A stretch of 64,000 nucleotides of DNA from Caenispirillum salinarum AK4 (GCF_000315795.1 NZ_ANHY01000003.1:1-64000); one strand, 5' to 3'; shown: positions 45,951-55,063, numbered from the stretch's first letter. Program-made: numbers and translations. Notes: generated by a model not told the origin, from the letters alone.

Positions 45951-46892
45951 GTGGGCGGCATCCTGACCGTAACCCTGAACCCGGCCCTGGACGTCAATAC
46001 GTCGGTGGACCGGCTTGAGCCCGACCGCAAGCTGCGGACGGATGCGCCGGGCATGGATCCCGGCGGCGGCGGCATCAACGTGGCGCGGGTGGCGACCCGG
46101 CTGGGGGCGGACGTCACTGCCTGGGCGCTGCTCGGCGGCCCGACCGGGCAGATGCTGGCCGACCTGCTGGAGGGCGAGGGCGTCCGGCTGGTCCGCTGCG
46201 AGACCGAGGGGGCGACGCGCCTGTCCTTCAAGGTGCGGGTGACCGGCGAGGATGACGCGCAATACCGCTTCGTGCCGCCGGGGCCGGAGATCGACGCTGC
46301 GCAGGCTGACGCCATCCTGCGCTCCATCGACGGCTGCATGGAAGGGGTCGACTGGGTGGTCCTGTCGGGCAGCCTGCCGCCGGGCCTGAGCCCGGATTTC
46401 ATCGGCCGCATCGCGGAGACGGTGCGCGACCGCGGGGCGCGGCTGATCCTCGACACGTCGGGTCCGGCGCTTGAGGCGGGGCTGGAGGCCGGCGTCTGGC
46501 TGGTCAAGCCCGACCGTCACGAAACCCAGGACCTGGCGGGCGAGGATCTGCCCGACGATGCCGCCCTGGCCGCCTATGCGCGGCGCCTGGTCGATCGCGG
46601 CGCGGCGCAGGTGGTCATCGCGACGCTCGGCGCCGAGGGGGCGCTGGCGGTCACCGCCGATGCCGCGACCCGCCTGCGCCCGCCGGAGGTGAAGCAGGTC
46701 AGCGCAGTCGGTGCCGGCGACAGCTTCGTCGCGGCGCTGGTGACGGCGCTCGCCGCCGGCAAGGCGGTGGAGGATGCCGCCCGTGCCGGCGTGGCCGCGG
46801 CGGCGGCGGCCGTCACCACCACCGGCACCGGGCTGGCGCGGGCGGAGGACATCGAGCGGCTGACGGCGGACGTGACCGGCTGGGAGGTCTGA
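45951..46892 (+). CDS. PfkB-family sugar-phosphate kinase (1-/6-phosphofructokinase-like)
   Basis: 313 residues with the PfkB signatures PGGGGINVARVATRLG at the N-terminus and VSAVGAGDSFVAALVTALAAG near the end; TLNPALDV at the start is typical of the LacC/FruK/PfkB hexose-phosphate kinases. It most likely phosphorylates fructose 6-phosphate or fructose 1-phosphate, linking sugar released by the GH65 enzyme and glyceroneogenic triose to glycolysis (inference). GTG start; 6 nt gap from the dehydrogenase. Confidence 0.86.
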   Translation: MGGILTVTLNPALDVNTSVDRLEPDRKLRTDAPGMDPGGGGINVARVATRLGADVTAWALLGGPTGQMLADLLEGEGVRLVRCETEGATRLSFKVRVTGEDDAQYRFVPPGPEIDAAQADAILRSIDGCMEGVDWVVLSGSLPPGLSPDFIGRIAETVRDRGARLILDTSGPALEAGLEAGVWLVKPDRHETQDLAGEDLPDDAALAAYARRLVDRGAAQVVIATLGAEGALAVTADAATRLRPPEVKQVSAVGAGDSFVAALVTALAAGKAVEDAARAGVAAAAAAVTTTGTGLARAEDIERLTADVTGWEV

Positions 46893-46893
46893 C

Positions 46894-47388
46894 ATGCGCG
46901 GACGTGAGGTGATCGCCGATCTGGTCTACGGCGCCAACGACGGCATCGTCACGACCTTCGCTGTGGTGGCAAGCGTGGTGGGCGCCGGGCTTGAGTCGCG
47001 CGTGATCCTCATCATCGGGATTGCCTCGCTGGCCGCCGACGGCTTTTCCATGGCGACCAGCGACTACCTCGCCAGCCGTTCGCAGCAGCAGGCGCAGGAC
47101 CGCCAGGAAAGCCGGCGATCGGCGGCATTCTCGGGGCTGATGACGTTCCTGGCCTTCATCGCGGCCGGCTCCCTGCCGTTGGTTCCCTATCTTGTCGCGA
47201 GCGGGGCGCCGTCGCTGTTCTGGTGGACGGCGGGTATGACGGCGGCCGCTCTGTTCATCGTCGGTGCGCTGCGCACCATCGTGACCGGCGCCAACTGGCT
47301 GCGCAGCGGGCTGGAAATGCTGACGGTGGGCGGCGCGGCCGTGCTCATCGCCTACTGGCTCGGCCGCTTCACCGCCCAGTATGCCTGA
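46894..47388 (+). CDS. VIT1/CCC1-family membrane transporter
   Basis: 164 residues with helices consistent with a compact VIT1/CCC1 protein: VYGANDGIVTTFAVVASVVGAG, GIASLAADGFSMATSDYLASRSQQQ and a C-terminal ANWLRSGLEMLTVGGAAVLIAYWLG. Family members move Fe2+ or Mn2+ out of the cytoplasm. It is shorter than the fungal and plant proteins but normal for bacteria. It starts 1 nt after the kinase stop, so it is probably co-transcribed with the sugar genes, an odd functional mix. Confidence 0.85.
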   Translation: MRGREVIADLVYGANDGIVTTFAVVASVVGAGLESRVILIIGIASLAADGFSMATSDYLASRSQQQAQDRQESRRSAAFSGLMTFLAFIAAGSLPLVPYLVASGAPSLFWWTAGMTAAALFIVGALRTIVTGANWLRSGLEMLTVGGAAVLIAYWLGRFTAQYA

Positions 47389-47395
47389 CCCAGTC

Positions 47396-48298
47396 TCAGC
47401 TCCCGCGCGGCAGCATGACGCCGGGCAGGTGTGAGACGCAGGCCATGACATGGGTGATGGCCTCGCGGTCATAGTGGTCGCCGGAGCGGTAGGCGTCGAA
47501 CAGCGTGTGCGTCCGCTCCACCCGGTCGGGCCAGGTGTCCTGCGCCTGAAGGCCCAGCGTCACGCCGTAGTTGGTGAAGGCGAACCTGACCTCCCGTGCC
47601 TCCGGCTGGCGGCAGAAATAGCCCGGCGGGTCCACCCACATTTCGTCCAGCGTCGACAGGCATCGTGGCACCTGGGTCTTGGCCCAGTCCTCGCGCGGGA
47701 AAAAGCCGGCCATCCACAGCATCATGCCGATGCCCAGGTCCTGGGTGATGTGCAGGTCGGGCCAGGCTTGGTCCATCAGCCCGCGCATCTCGGTGATCTC
47801 GTCGGACAGTGCGGTCTCGTCCAGAAGGCGGTAGCTGACATAGCCGTCGAAGGCATCCAGCGCCCCCAGGCCGTAGCCGGGGTAGGGGCGGCGGAGGTCC
47901 TCCTCCATTTTCCAGACCACGCCCGTGCCGGGGATGACGAAGGGCTTGTGGACGGCCTTGGCGATGGCGACGCCCTTCTCGCGGTACTCGGGGATCACCG
48001 CGCCCAGCCGGGCCATGGCGAACATCCACATGGCGAGATAGTGGAAGTACTGGCCGTCGCGGTCGGGCGCCTCGCCGATGCGGTAGCCGCGACGCCGGCC
48101 CAGCACCCGGTCGACCTCGGCCACCAGGGCCTCGGCCTCGTCGATCCAGCGGCGGTCGCCGGTTTCCTCGTACAGGGAAACCAGCAGGACCACGCCGAAG
48201 GCGTCCGTCCACAGATAGCGCAGGCCGTTGGGCCAGATGCCCTCGGTACGCATCCAGTCCAGTCGGTCGAGGACGAAGGGCACGTCGCGCAGCGGCAT
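47396..48298 (-). CDS. Six-hairpin-glycosidase-like hypothetical protein
   Basis: 300 residues, no firm family. Repeated helical pairs (LRYLWTDAFGVVLLVSLYEETGDRRWIDEAEALVAEVDRVLG; FHYLAMWMFAMARLG; LGALDAFDGYVSYRLLDE) suggest an (alpha/alpha)6 barrel like six-hairpin glycosidases. Acidic and aromatic residues line the predicted loops, but no catalytic pair can be named. ATG 48298 has AAGGAG 9 nt upstream; the longer frame upstream is low-quality. It is convergent with the VIT1 gene after 7 nt and divergent from bioM. Confidence 0.7.
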   Translation of the reverse strand: MPLRDVPFVLDRLDWMRTEGIWPNGLRYLWTDAFGVVLLVSLYEETGDRRWIDEAEALVAEVDRVLGRRRGYRIGEAPDRDGQYFHYLAMWMFAMARLGAVIPEYREKGVAIAKAVHKPFVIPGTGVVWKMEEDLRRPYPGYGLGALDAFDGYVSYRLLDETALSDEITEMRGLMDQAWPDLHITQDLGIGMMLWMAGFFPREDWAKTQVPRCLSTLDEMWVDPPGYFCRQPEAREVRFAFTNYGVTLGLQAQDTWPDRVERTHTLFDAYRSGDHYDREAITHVMACVSHLPGVMLPRGS

Positions 48299-48449
48299 GT
48301 CGGTCGCTCCTTGTCCGGCGTGAAGGTCTTCAGGGGCAACGGCTTGGTGCTGCCCGGGTTTCCCCGTGAAACGCATCGGGCCATGACGCCGGGGTGTGCG
48401 GTGGCGCCGCTGTTCTGGTAAACATCGGGAAAATGACCAGGACCGGCCC

Positions 48450-49217
48450 GTGACCACCATTGATGATCATATCGCCGAGGACGCCGTGGTGCTGGAGAAC
48501 GTGCGCCTCCGGCGCGGCGGCCGCATGGCGCTGGACGGCGTCTCGTTGCGCTTGGCGGAACCCCGCGTGGCGGTGGTCGGCCGCAACGGGTCGGGCAAGT
48601 CGACGCTGGCGCGGCTGGTGAAGGGGCTGCTGCGCCCCGACAGTGGAACCGTGCGGGTCTTCGGCCGCGATCCTGCCCGCCGCGACCGCCGCTCCATCGC
48701 CGACGTCGGATTCCTGTTCCAGAATTCCGACCACCAGATCCTCTGCCCCACAGTGGCCGAGGAGATCGCCTTCGGGCCCGTGGAGCTGGGCACGGCCCGC
48801 GCCGAGGCCGCCGCCGCCGCCCGCTCGATCCTGGACGCCCACGGCATCGCCGATTGGGCCGAGCGTCCGGTGGTGGCGCTGTCGGAGGGCCAGCGGCGGC
48901 TGGTGTGCCTGCTGGCGGTGCTGGTCAGCGAGCCGCGCCTGCTGGTGCTGGACGAGCCCTATGCGGGCCTGGACATTCCGACGCGCCTGCGCCTGCAGCG
49001 CTTCATCGCGCGGCTGCCGCAGCGCGTGCTGCTCATCAGCCACGAACCGGAAAGCCTGGACGGCTTCGACCGGGCGCTTTGGCTGGAGGACGGCCGCCTG
49101 GCCGCCGACGGCGCGCCGTCTGAGGTGCTGCCCGCCTTCACCCGCGCCATGCATGCCCTGGTGCCGGGCGACGACGATCTGCCCACCGATCAGGAGGGCG
49201 CGGCATGGGTGGCGTGA
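48450..49217 (+). CDS. bioM: Biotin ECF transporter ATPase BioM
   Basis: 255 residues: Walker A GRNGSGKST, Q-loop FLFQNSDHQILCPTV (the QNSDHQ form is typical of ECF ATPases), signature LSEGQRRLVCLLAVL, Walker B LLVLDEPYAGLD and H-loop LLISHEPESL. GTG 48450 is preferred because it gives the usual N-terminus; the upstream extension is non-coding in character. The neighbours bioN and bioY fix its role in biotin uptake. Confidence 0.9.
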   Translation: MTTIDDHIAEDAVVLENVRLRRGGRMALDGVSLRLAEPRVAVVGRNGSGKSTLARLVKGLLRPDSGTVRVFGRDPARRDRRSIADVGFLFQNSDHQILCPTVAEEIAFGPVELGTARAEAAAAARSILDAHGIADWAERPVVALSEGQRRLVCLLAVLVSEPRLLVLDEPYAGLDIPTRLRLQRFIARLPQRVLLISHEPESLDGFDRALWLEDGRLAADGAPSEVLPAFTRAMHALVPGDDDLPTDQEGAAWVA

Positions 49218-49810
49218 CCGCGCGCGGCGGCATCCTGCCGCTCAACCGCGTGCCGGCGGGCTGGAAGCTGCTGGCCCTGGCGGCTTCCAGTGCCGCGCTG
49301 TTCCTGTCTGCCGATCCGCTGGTCCTGGCCGGTGCGTTCGCCGCCGTGCTGGCGCTGGCCTGGGCGGCGGGCGCGCTGGCGGCGGTGACCGACCTGCGGC
49401 CGCTGGCGCTGGTGCTGGTCTTGTCCTTCGCAGCGCATGCCGTGCTGGGGGACTGGCACCTGGGGCTGGCGATCGTGCTGCGCATCGGCGCCCTGGTCAC
49501 GCTGGCCGGGGTGGTGACCGCCACGACCCCCTTCGGCGAGATGCTGGAGGTGCTCGACCGGCTGCTGGCGCCGCTGCGGTGGATGGGGCTGCCGACCCGT
49601 CCCGTCAGCGTCGCCATCGGCATGACATTGCGCTTCGTGCCGCTTCTGTCCCTGCGCTGGCGCACGCTGCGCGACGCCTGGACCGCCCGCTCCGCCCGCC
49701 GCCCTAGCTGGCGCCTGCTGGTGCCCTTCGTCGTCGGCGTGCTGAACGATGCCGACCGCGCCGCCGAGGCCCTGGCCGCCCGCGGCGCCTTCCTGGAGAA
49801 AAGACCGTGA
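49205..49810 (+). CDS. bioN: Biotin ECF transporter transmembrane protein BioN
   Basis: 201 residues, about five membrane helices. The C-terminal coupling region has the ECF Ala-Arg pattern (LSLRWRTLRDAWTARSARR and DRAAEALAARGAF) contacting the ATPase. It overlaps bioM by 13 nt and bioY by 4 nt (GTGA), a fully coupled operon. Confidence 0.88.
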   Translation: MGGVTARGGILPLNRVPAGWKLLALAASSAALFLSADPLVLAGAFAAVLALAWAAGALAAVTDLRPLALVLVLSFAAHAVLGDWHLGLAIVLRIGALVTLAGVVTATTPFGEMLEVLDRLLAPLRWMGLPTRPVSVAIGMTLRFVPLLSLRWRTLRDAWTARSARRPSWRLLVPFVVGVLNDADRAAEALAARGAFLEKRP

Positions 49811-50370
49811 GTGCCGCATCCTCTTCCCTTCCGTCGACCGTCGCCCGCATCGCCCTGTTCGCCGCCCTGATCGCGGCGCTGGGGTTGGTGCCGCAGGTCA
49901 TGCTGCCGTTTGCCGGCGGCGTGCCCATCACCGCCCAGACGCTTGGCCTGATGCTGGCCGGCTTGATCCTGGGACCGTGGCGCGGGGCCGCCGCCGTGCT
50001 GGTCTTCATGGCGGTGGTGGCCCTGGGCGCGCCCCTGCTGGCCGGCGGGCGCGGCGGCCTGGGCGTTTTCGTCGGCCCGACGGCCGGTTTTCTGGTCGGC
50101 TTCCCCATCGCGACCATCGTCATCGGACAGGTCTGGCGCGCCCTGAGCGGGCGCATGAAGCCGATGCTGGCCGGCATCCTGGCCTCGCTGACCGGGGGGA
50201 TGGTGGTGCTCTATGCCTTCGGCGTGCCGGGGCTGGCGCTGGTGACCGGCATGACGCTGACCCAGGCGGCGGCCGTGGTGGCGGTGTTCATCCCCGGCGA
50301 CATCCTCAAGGCGATCATCGCCGCCTACGTCAACCGGGAAGTCCGGCGCGCCACGGCCGTGGATGCCTGA
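49807..50370 (+). CDS. bioY: Biotin-binding ECF S-component BioY
   Basis: 187 residues with six hydrophobic segments and the BioY landmarks VMLPFAGGVPITAQTLGLMLAGLILGPWRGAAAV and APLLAGGRGGLGVFVGPTAGFLVGFP. The C-terminal FIPGDILKAIIAAYV is also typical. It binds biotin at the membrane and, with BioMN, imports it. GTG start overlapping the bioN stop. No BioR-type operator was recognised upstream of the operon. Confidence 0.93.
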   Translation: MSAASSSLPSTVARIALFAALIAALGLVPQVMLPFAGGVPITAQTLGLMLAGLILGPWRGAAAVLVFMAVVALGAPLLAGGRGGLGVFVGPTAGFLVGFPIATIVIGQVWRALSGRMKPMLAGILASLTGGMVVLYAFGVPGLALVTGMTLTQAAAVVAVFIPGDILKAIIAAYVNREVRRATAVDA

Positions 50371-50394
50371 TTCGCGCGTCCGGGCGGTGCGCTC

Positions 50395-50835
50395 CTACTG
50401 CTGCAGAGTCTGCAGGTAGTCCATCACCGCCAGGATGCGTCCGTTGACGAAGGCTTCGGCCTGGGCGCGGGTGTAGTAGTCCTGGTAGTGGTCAATGGCG
50501 GCCCGGCTGAACGCCTCGCCCCAGATGGGCATGTCGCGCGAGCCGTGGGCGCCGACGTCGGCCCGCCCGTCGATGACCTGGCGGATCCTTTCGTGCGGGA
50601 AGACGCCATCGTTGCGGGCCGACAGCCTTGTGAGGTCCGGCAGGGCGGTGGTCAGCAACTCGGCATAGGGGCCGGTGCCCGTGCCGTCGGTGCCGTGGCA
50701 GACGGCGCAGTGGGTTCCGTAGACCCGCTTGCCGAGGGCGCCCTGATCGCCGCCGGCAGCATCCGCCGCCCGGACCGGAGCACCGGCACCGACGACCGTG
50801 GCCGACGCCAGCAGGACCGCGAGGATCGCGCGCAT
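50395..50835 (-). CDS. Secreted monohaem cytochrome c
   Basis: 146 residues with a signal peptide (MRAILAVLLASATVVGAGAPVRAAD), haem motif CAVCHG and a likely axial Met in DMPIWGEAF. It ends in a helix, DYLQTLQQ, as in class I cytochromes. ATG 50835 has CGGAGG upstream. It probably shuttles electrons in the periplasm. It is convergent with bioY after 24 nt. Confidence 0.88.
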   Translation of the reverse strand: MRAILAVLLASATVVGAGAPVRAADAAGGDQGALGKRVYGTHCAVCHGTDGTGTGPYAELLTTALPDLTRLSARNDGVFPHERIRQVIDGRADVGAHGSRDMPIWGEAFSRAAIDHYQDYYTRAQAEAFVNGRILAVMDYLQTLQQ

Positions 50836-50952
50836 GGGATTCCTCCGTGACAGACAAACCATCCGCCTCGATGGTTGCCGCCACGGACCAGCGGCGCGTT
50901 AACCTGGATCAGGCGAACGCGGTGTATCTCATGGTGCATGTCGGAAGAGGGA

Positions 50953-51027
50953 TGGCTGGGGCGGTAGGATTCGAACCTACGGTACACGGTACCAAAAACC
51001 GTTGCCTTACCACTTGGCTACGCCCCA
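50953..51027 (-). tRNA. tRNA-Gln (anticodon TTG)
   Basis: 75 nt on the minus strand including an encoded CCA. Acceptor TGGGGCG pairs with CGCCCCA, the anticodon stem is ACGGT/ACCGT around loop TTTTGGT (anticodon TTG), and the T-arm is TAGG/CCTA around TTCGAAT. All helices close. Confidence 0.96.
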
Positions 51028-51113
51028 GCAGCGCGGTGCTCGCCGCGACAGGACGGGCAACCTAGCCGAAGACGCGGGCGATCGCAACCCCGCTCTCGCA
51101 GGTCGCGTCCACC

Positions 51114-53768
51114 TCAGGCCAGGGCCGCCGCGTCCCGCCTGGACCCGCCCGGTCCGACGCCCAGGGAGGCCGCGGGGTCCCAGCCATCCGCGTGGTGGCG
51201 GAGGAAGGCCTGCGCCTCGTCCTGCGGCAGGGGGCGGCTGATCAGGTAGCCCTGCACCAGGTCGCAGCCGCCGGCGGCTAGGTGGTCCAGGTGGTCGGCC
51301 GTCTCCACCCCCTCGGCCACCACTTGCAGCCCGAGGGAGCGCGCCAGAGAGATGATGGCGGCGACGATGGACCGGTCTTCGGCATCCGTGGTCAGGTCGC
51401 GCACGAATCCCTGGTCGATCTTCAGCGCGTCCAGCGGGAACCGCTTCAGATAGCTGAGCGACGAGTAGCCCGTGCCGAAATCGTCCACGGAAATGCTCAG
51501 GCCCATGGCCTTGAGGCGACGCAAGGTTTCGATGGCTTCCTCGGCTTCCGACATCACCATGCTCTCGGTGATCTCCAGTTCCAGGTTGGCCGGCGGCAGG
51601 CCGCTTTCTGTCAAGGCGGCGGCGACGTCCGCCAGAAGGGCGCGCTCGTGGAACTGGCGGGCCGAGAGATTCACCGCCACCGTCAGGTCGGGCCGCCCCG
51701 CCGCCCGGCATTCCTGGGCGAAGGCGCAGGCTTCGCGCAGGATCCAGCGGCCCAGGGGAACGATAAGGCCCGTCTGCTCGGCCACCGGAATGAACTCCGC
51801 CGGCGAGACCAGCGGCTTTCCCGGCGGTGCCCAGCGCACCAGCGCCTCGAGACCCACGATGCGGCCGGTGCGCGTGCAGATCTTGGGCTGGTAGACCAGC
51901 AGGAACTCGTCGCGCTTGAGCGCGCGGCGAAGGTTGGCCTCCATGGTCAGGCGGCGGAACACGCCGGCCTCCATGTCCTGCGTGTAGAACTGGAAGTTGT
52001 TGCGCCCTTCCTCCTTGGCGCGGTTGAGGGCCACGTCGGCGTTCTTGAACAGCGTCTCGGCATCGTGGCCGTCGCCGGGATGGATCGCCAGACCGACCGA
52101 GGCGGTGGTGAACAGTTCGTGGCCCTGGATGTCCAGCGGTTGCGCCAGCGTCTGGAACACCTGACGCAGCACGCCTACGCACTCGCGCACGTCGGTCAGG
52201 CCGCGCAGCACCAGCGCGTACTCGTCGCCGCCCAGGCGGCCGATTGTGTGCGCCTCCACGTCCACCACGTCCGCCAGGCGGGCGCCGACCTCTTTCAACA
52301 GGGCGTCGCCGACGGTGTGGCCCAGGCTGTCGTTGATGGTGCGGAAGTTGTCCAGGTCCAGCAGCGCCAGCGCCACTTTTTCCTCGGCCCCGCGCAGCTG
52401 GCAGGCGAGCCCCAGGCGGTTCTTGACCATGGCGCGGTTCGCCAAGCCCGTGAGCGGGTCGTGGTAGGTGCGGAAGTGCAGTTCCTCGGCGCTGGCCTTG
52501 GCATCGGTGACGTCGTGGAAGACGGCGACGAAGTTCCGGGGCCGCCCTTCCCAGTCGTGAATGGCGGTGACCGTCATCATCAGGGCATAGTCGCGGCCGT
52601 CGGGGCGGGTATTCCAGACCTCGCCCTGCCACTGGCCGGCCTCGCGGGCGATGCGGGCGATGGAGGGGAAGTCGGTGTCGGCCCGGCTGTCGCGGGTGAG
52701 TTCGCCCCAATGCAGCCCCAGGGCGGCGCCCGGCTCGACGCCCGTGATGGCGGTGAACGCCGGGTTGACCGACACCACCAGCCCCGCGGCATCGCACACC
52801 AGAACGCCTTCCACGGCGTTCTCGAAGACCTTTTCCGTGACCTTGAGCTGGTCTTCCGCCCGGGCGCGGCTGACCATCTCCTGCCGCAGTTCCACGATGG
52901 CCCGCTTGAGCGCCTGCGCCTTGACCCGCAGCCGCGCCATGATGACCGCCAGGTAGGCGACCAGAAGGACCGCCGTTCCGAACAGCAGTGCCCGGAACAG
53001 TCCGGCGCGGCTGGTTTCCGATGCGAAGGCGGCGGCCGTCACCGTGTCGACCGTGCGGGCGGCGTGGGATACCGGCGTGGCGGTCGCGGCTTCCAGGTGC
53101 TGGTCGAGCGTCGCCTGCGCGTGGGCGATCAGGTCCAGGTGCGCCGTCAGCCGCTCCACCGCGTCCCGCAAAAGCTGGCTGCCGTCCGCGGTGGCCGCCC
53201 GCAGCTGGTCGGCCGCCGCGGCCGACGCATCGGCCAGGCTGGTGCCGCCGGGACGGGTGTTGCGCAGCACGGCGCGCAGGAGGGTGCCGGCGGCGCGCTC
53301 GGCCTCCAGCCGGCGCCGCACCGACAGCACGCTGTTGTCCAGTTCCGTCAGCACGTCCTGCACGGCCCTGGGGAAGAAGGCGGTGGAACTGTGCAGCACC
53401 GCGTTGTCGGACTTGAACAGTTCCAGGTGCGCCGCCTTTTCGGCGACGTGCGCCTCCAGGTCGGCGATGGCGGTCTGTGCCCTGAGCCGCGGCCCCGGCG
53501 GCAGGTCGAGCGCCAGGCCGCCCAGAAGCTCCGCATGGGCGCGCAGGTCGTGCATGTGCTCCACCAGCGGGTCGACGTGCGGCAGGTGGCCGTAGCGCGC
53601 CAGGACCAGGTCGCGGTTGAGCATGGCGTCGCGTTGCGTCAGGGCCTGGACCTCGGCCGCAACCTGGCGCGGCAGCGCGTGGTCGACACGGCTTTGCATG
53701 AAAAAGAAGGTCAGCGCCGCCACCAGCAGCGCGCCGATGATCTGTGCGGCCAGCCGTTCCCGGGTCAT
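51114..53768 (-). CDS. Membrane PAS-GGDEF-EAL cyclic-di-GMP protein
   Basis: 884 residues: an N-terminal helix (about 8-24), a helical periplasmic domain of about 240 residues (DAHL-like), a second helix (about 262-282), a PAS domain (FENAVEGVLVCDAAGLVVSVNPAFTAITG), GGDEF (motif LGGDEYALVL) and EAL. The EAL catalytic set looks intact: LEALVRW, NLSARQFH, LEITES, DDFGTGYSSL, KIDQGFV and EGVET. Both synthesis and breakdown of c-di-GMP are possible; the balance cannot be read. ATG 53768 overlaps the upstream cytochrome peroxidase stop (ATGA), so the pair is probably co-translated. Confidence 0.92.
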   Translation of the reverse strand: MTRERLAAQIIGALLVAALTFFFMQSRVDHALPRQVAAEVQALTQRDAMLNRDLVLARYGHLPHVDPLVEHMHDLRAHAELLGGLALDLPPGPRLRAQTAIADLEAHVAEKAAHLELFKSDNAVLHSSTAFFPRAVQDVLTELDNSVLSVRRRLEAERAAGTLLRAVLRNTRPGGTSLADASAAAADQLRAATADGSQLLRDAVERLTAHLDLIAHAQATLDQHLEAATATPVSHAARTVDTVTAAAFASETSRAGLFRALLFGTAVLLVAYLAVIMARLRVKAQALKRAIVELRQEMVSRARAEDQLKVTEKVFENAVEGVLVCDAAGLVVSVNPAFTAITGVEPGAALGLHWGELTRDSRADTDFPSIARIAREAGQWQGEVWNTRPDGRDYALMMTVTAIHDWEGRPRNFVAVFHDVTDAKASAEELHFRTYHDPLTGLANRAMVKNRLGLACQLRGAEEKVALALLDLDNFRTINDSLGHTVGDALLKEVGARLADVVDVEAHTIGRLGGDEYALVLRGLTDVRECVGVLRQVFQTLAQPLDIQGHELFTTASVGLAIHPGDGHDAETLFKNADVALNRAKEEGRNNFQFYTQDMEAGVFRRLTMEANLRRALKRDEFLLVYQPKICTRTGRIVGLEALVRWAPPGKPLVSPAEFIPVAEQTGLIVPLGRWILREACAFAQECRAAGRPDLTVAVNLSARQFHERALLADVAAALTESGLPPANLELEITESMVMSEAEEAIETLRRLKAMGLSISVDDFGTGYSSLSYLKRFPLDALKIDQGFVRDLTTDAEDRSIVAAIISLARSLGLQVVAEGVETADHLDHLAAGGCDLVQGYLISRPLPQDEAQAFLRHHADGWDPAASLGVGPGGSRRDAAALA

Positions 53769-54829
53769 GAGGGCGCCTCTCCGGGCGGCAGCGCCAGCGG
53801 CGGCACGGGCGCCGTCAGGCTTTCGAGGAAGGCGACGATGTCCGCCACCTCGCGATCCGTCGGGCTGCGGCCGACCTGGTAGTAGGCCATCACGCGGACG
53901 ACGCCCGACAACGTCGCCACCGACCCGTCGTGCAGGTAGGGCGCCGTCTGCGCCACGTTGCGCAGGGTGGGGACCTTGAAGCTGTGGCGGTCGGCCTCGC
54001 GCCCCGTCACGGCATAGCGGCCAAGGTCGGCCCGCGGGTTGGTGCCGTGGCGGGGGAAGAACGGCTTGAACAGCCCGATGGGCTGGAACATGGTCCCGCC
54101 CGCCGCGCGGCCCTGGTGACAGCCGGCGCAGCCGTAGGCCTTGAACAGGGCGTAGCCGCGCTTCTGGCTGTCGGTCAGCGCTTCGGACTCGCCGGCCAGC
54201 CACCGGTCGAAGGGGGCGTCGGGCGTCGTCAGGGCCCGCACGTAGGCGGCCAGCGCGCGCTCCATGCCGCGCTTGCTGACGCCGCCGGGGAAGGCGGCCG
54301 CCATGTCCGCGTCGGCTGAGAGGCGGTCGATCACCGCCGACCATTCGCCGCCCAGTTCGGCGGGAACGGCGTCTGCCACCGCATCCTCCAGCGTGGACTG
54401 GTCGCCGCGCCAGCCGAAGCGGGCGGCGAAACCGGCGTTGAACAGGGTGGGGGTGTTGAACAGGCGCGGCACGCCGTCCGTACCCACGGCGACCGGCCGG
54501 CCGTCGCTGCCGCCCAGGCGCGGGTCATGGCAGGTCGCGCACGAGGCAGTACCGTCGGCCGAAAGGCGCGTGTCGAAGAACAGCGCCCGGCCCAGGGCGA
54601 CCAGTCCGGGGTCCGCCGGTGCCGCGGCCGGCACGGGAACCAGCGGTTCGCCGCCGCTGACGGGAAGGCTGGACGGCGCCATGTCCGCCGCTGCCGGCGC
54701 GGCCGCGCCGACAACGTAAAGGGCGGCCGCAAGGATGACGCTGCGGCCGCGCGCGCGGCGGCCTCGTGTCCCCCTCCGCGCGGCCCTGCCCGGCGTCTTG
54801 CGCGCCGCTGCCCGGTCCCCCGCGATCAT
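53765..54829 (-). CDS. Di-haem cytochrome c peroxidase / MauG-family protein
   Basis: 354 residues. After a basic stretch, a hydrophobic segment (about 30-48) acts as signal or anchor. Two haem motifs, CATCH (97-101) and CAGCH in YGCAGCHQG, and PTLRNVAQTAPYLHDGSVATL near the C-terminus, which carries a candidate distal ligand, identify the bacterial CcpA/MauG family. It reduces peroxide or performs haem-based oxidation in the periplasm. Start ATG 54829 is the likely one; an upstream in-frame ATG at 54895 gives a poor N-terminus. It is translationally coupled to a c-di-GMP protein downstream. Confidence 0.88.
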   Translation of the reverse strand: MIAGDRAAARKTPGRAARRGTRGRRARGRSVILAAALYVVGAAAPAAADMAPSSLPVSGGEPLVPVPAAAPADPGLVALGRALFFDTRLSADGTASCATCHDPRLGGSDGRPVAVGTDGVPRLFNTPTLFNAGFAARFGWRGDQSTLEDAVADAVPAELGGEWSAVIDRLSADADMAAAFPGGVSKRGMERALAAYVRALTTPDAPFDRWLAGESEALTDSQKRGYALFKAYGCAGCHQGRAAGGTMFQPIGLFKPFFPRHGTNPRADLGRYAVTGREADRHSFKVPTLRNVAQTAPYLHDGSVATLSGVVRVMAYYQVGRSPTDREVADIVAFLESLTAPVPPLALPPGEAPS

Positions 54830-54996
54830 GCCCCGTTTTGCCCCAGTTGGTTGCTGTGTTTTGTTGTTGGCATGGTGCCGGGGAACGCGGCGCATGGCAA
54901 TGAAAAAGGGCTAGTCGTTACATCGAACGGCTATACGGTGCGCTTCCTATGCAACCGGAGTGTAACATTCCTCGAACAGTGGGTGGCGAGGCAGGG

Positions 54997-55029
54997 AAAA
55001 AGGGCCGCCGGAGAACTTTCCGGCGGCCC
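54997..55029 (-). terminator. Rho-independent terminator of the gcv operon
   Basis: Read on the minus strand: an 11-bp perfect stem formed by 55019-55029 and 55002-55012 (GGGCCGCCGGA with TCCGGCGGCCC), 6-nt loop, then five T residues at 55001-54997. It lies 35 nt after the gcvPB stop. Confidence 0.92.
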
Positions 55030-55063
55030 GTGCAGAGAGGGGCGGAAAAACCCGCAACGGTAG

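Noticed and set aside
48299-48449. BioR operator upstream of bioM
   Set aside because: No TTAT-AtAA-type palindrome was found in the divergent region.
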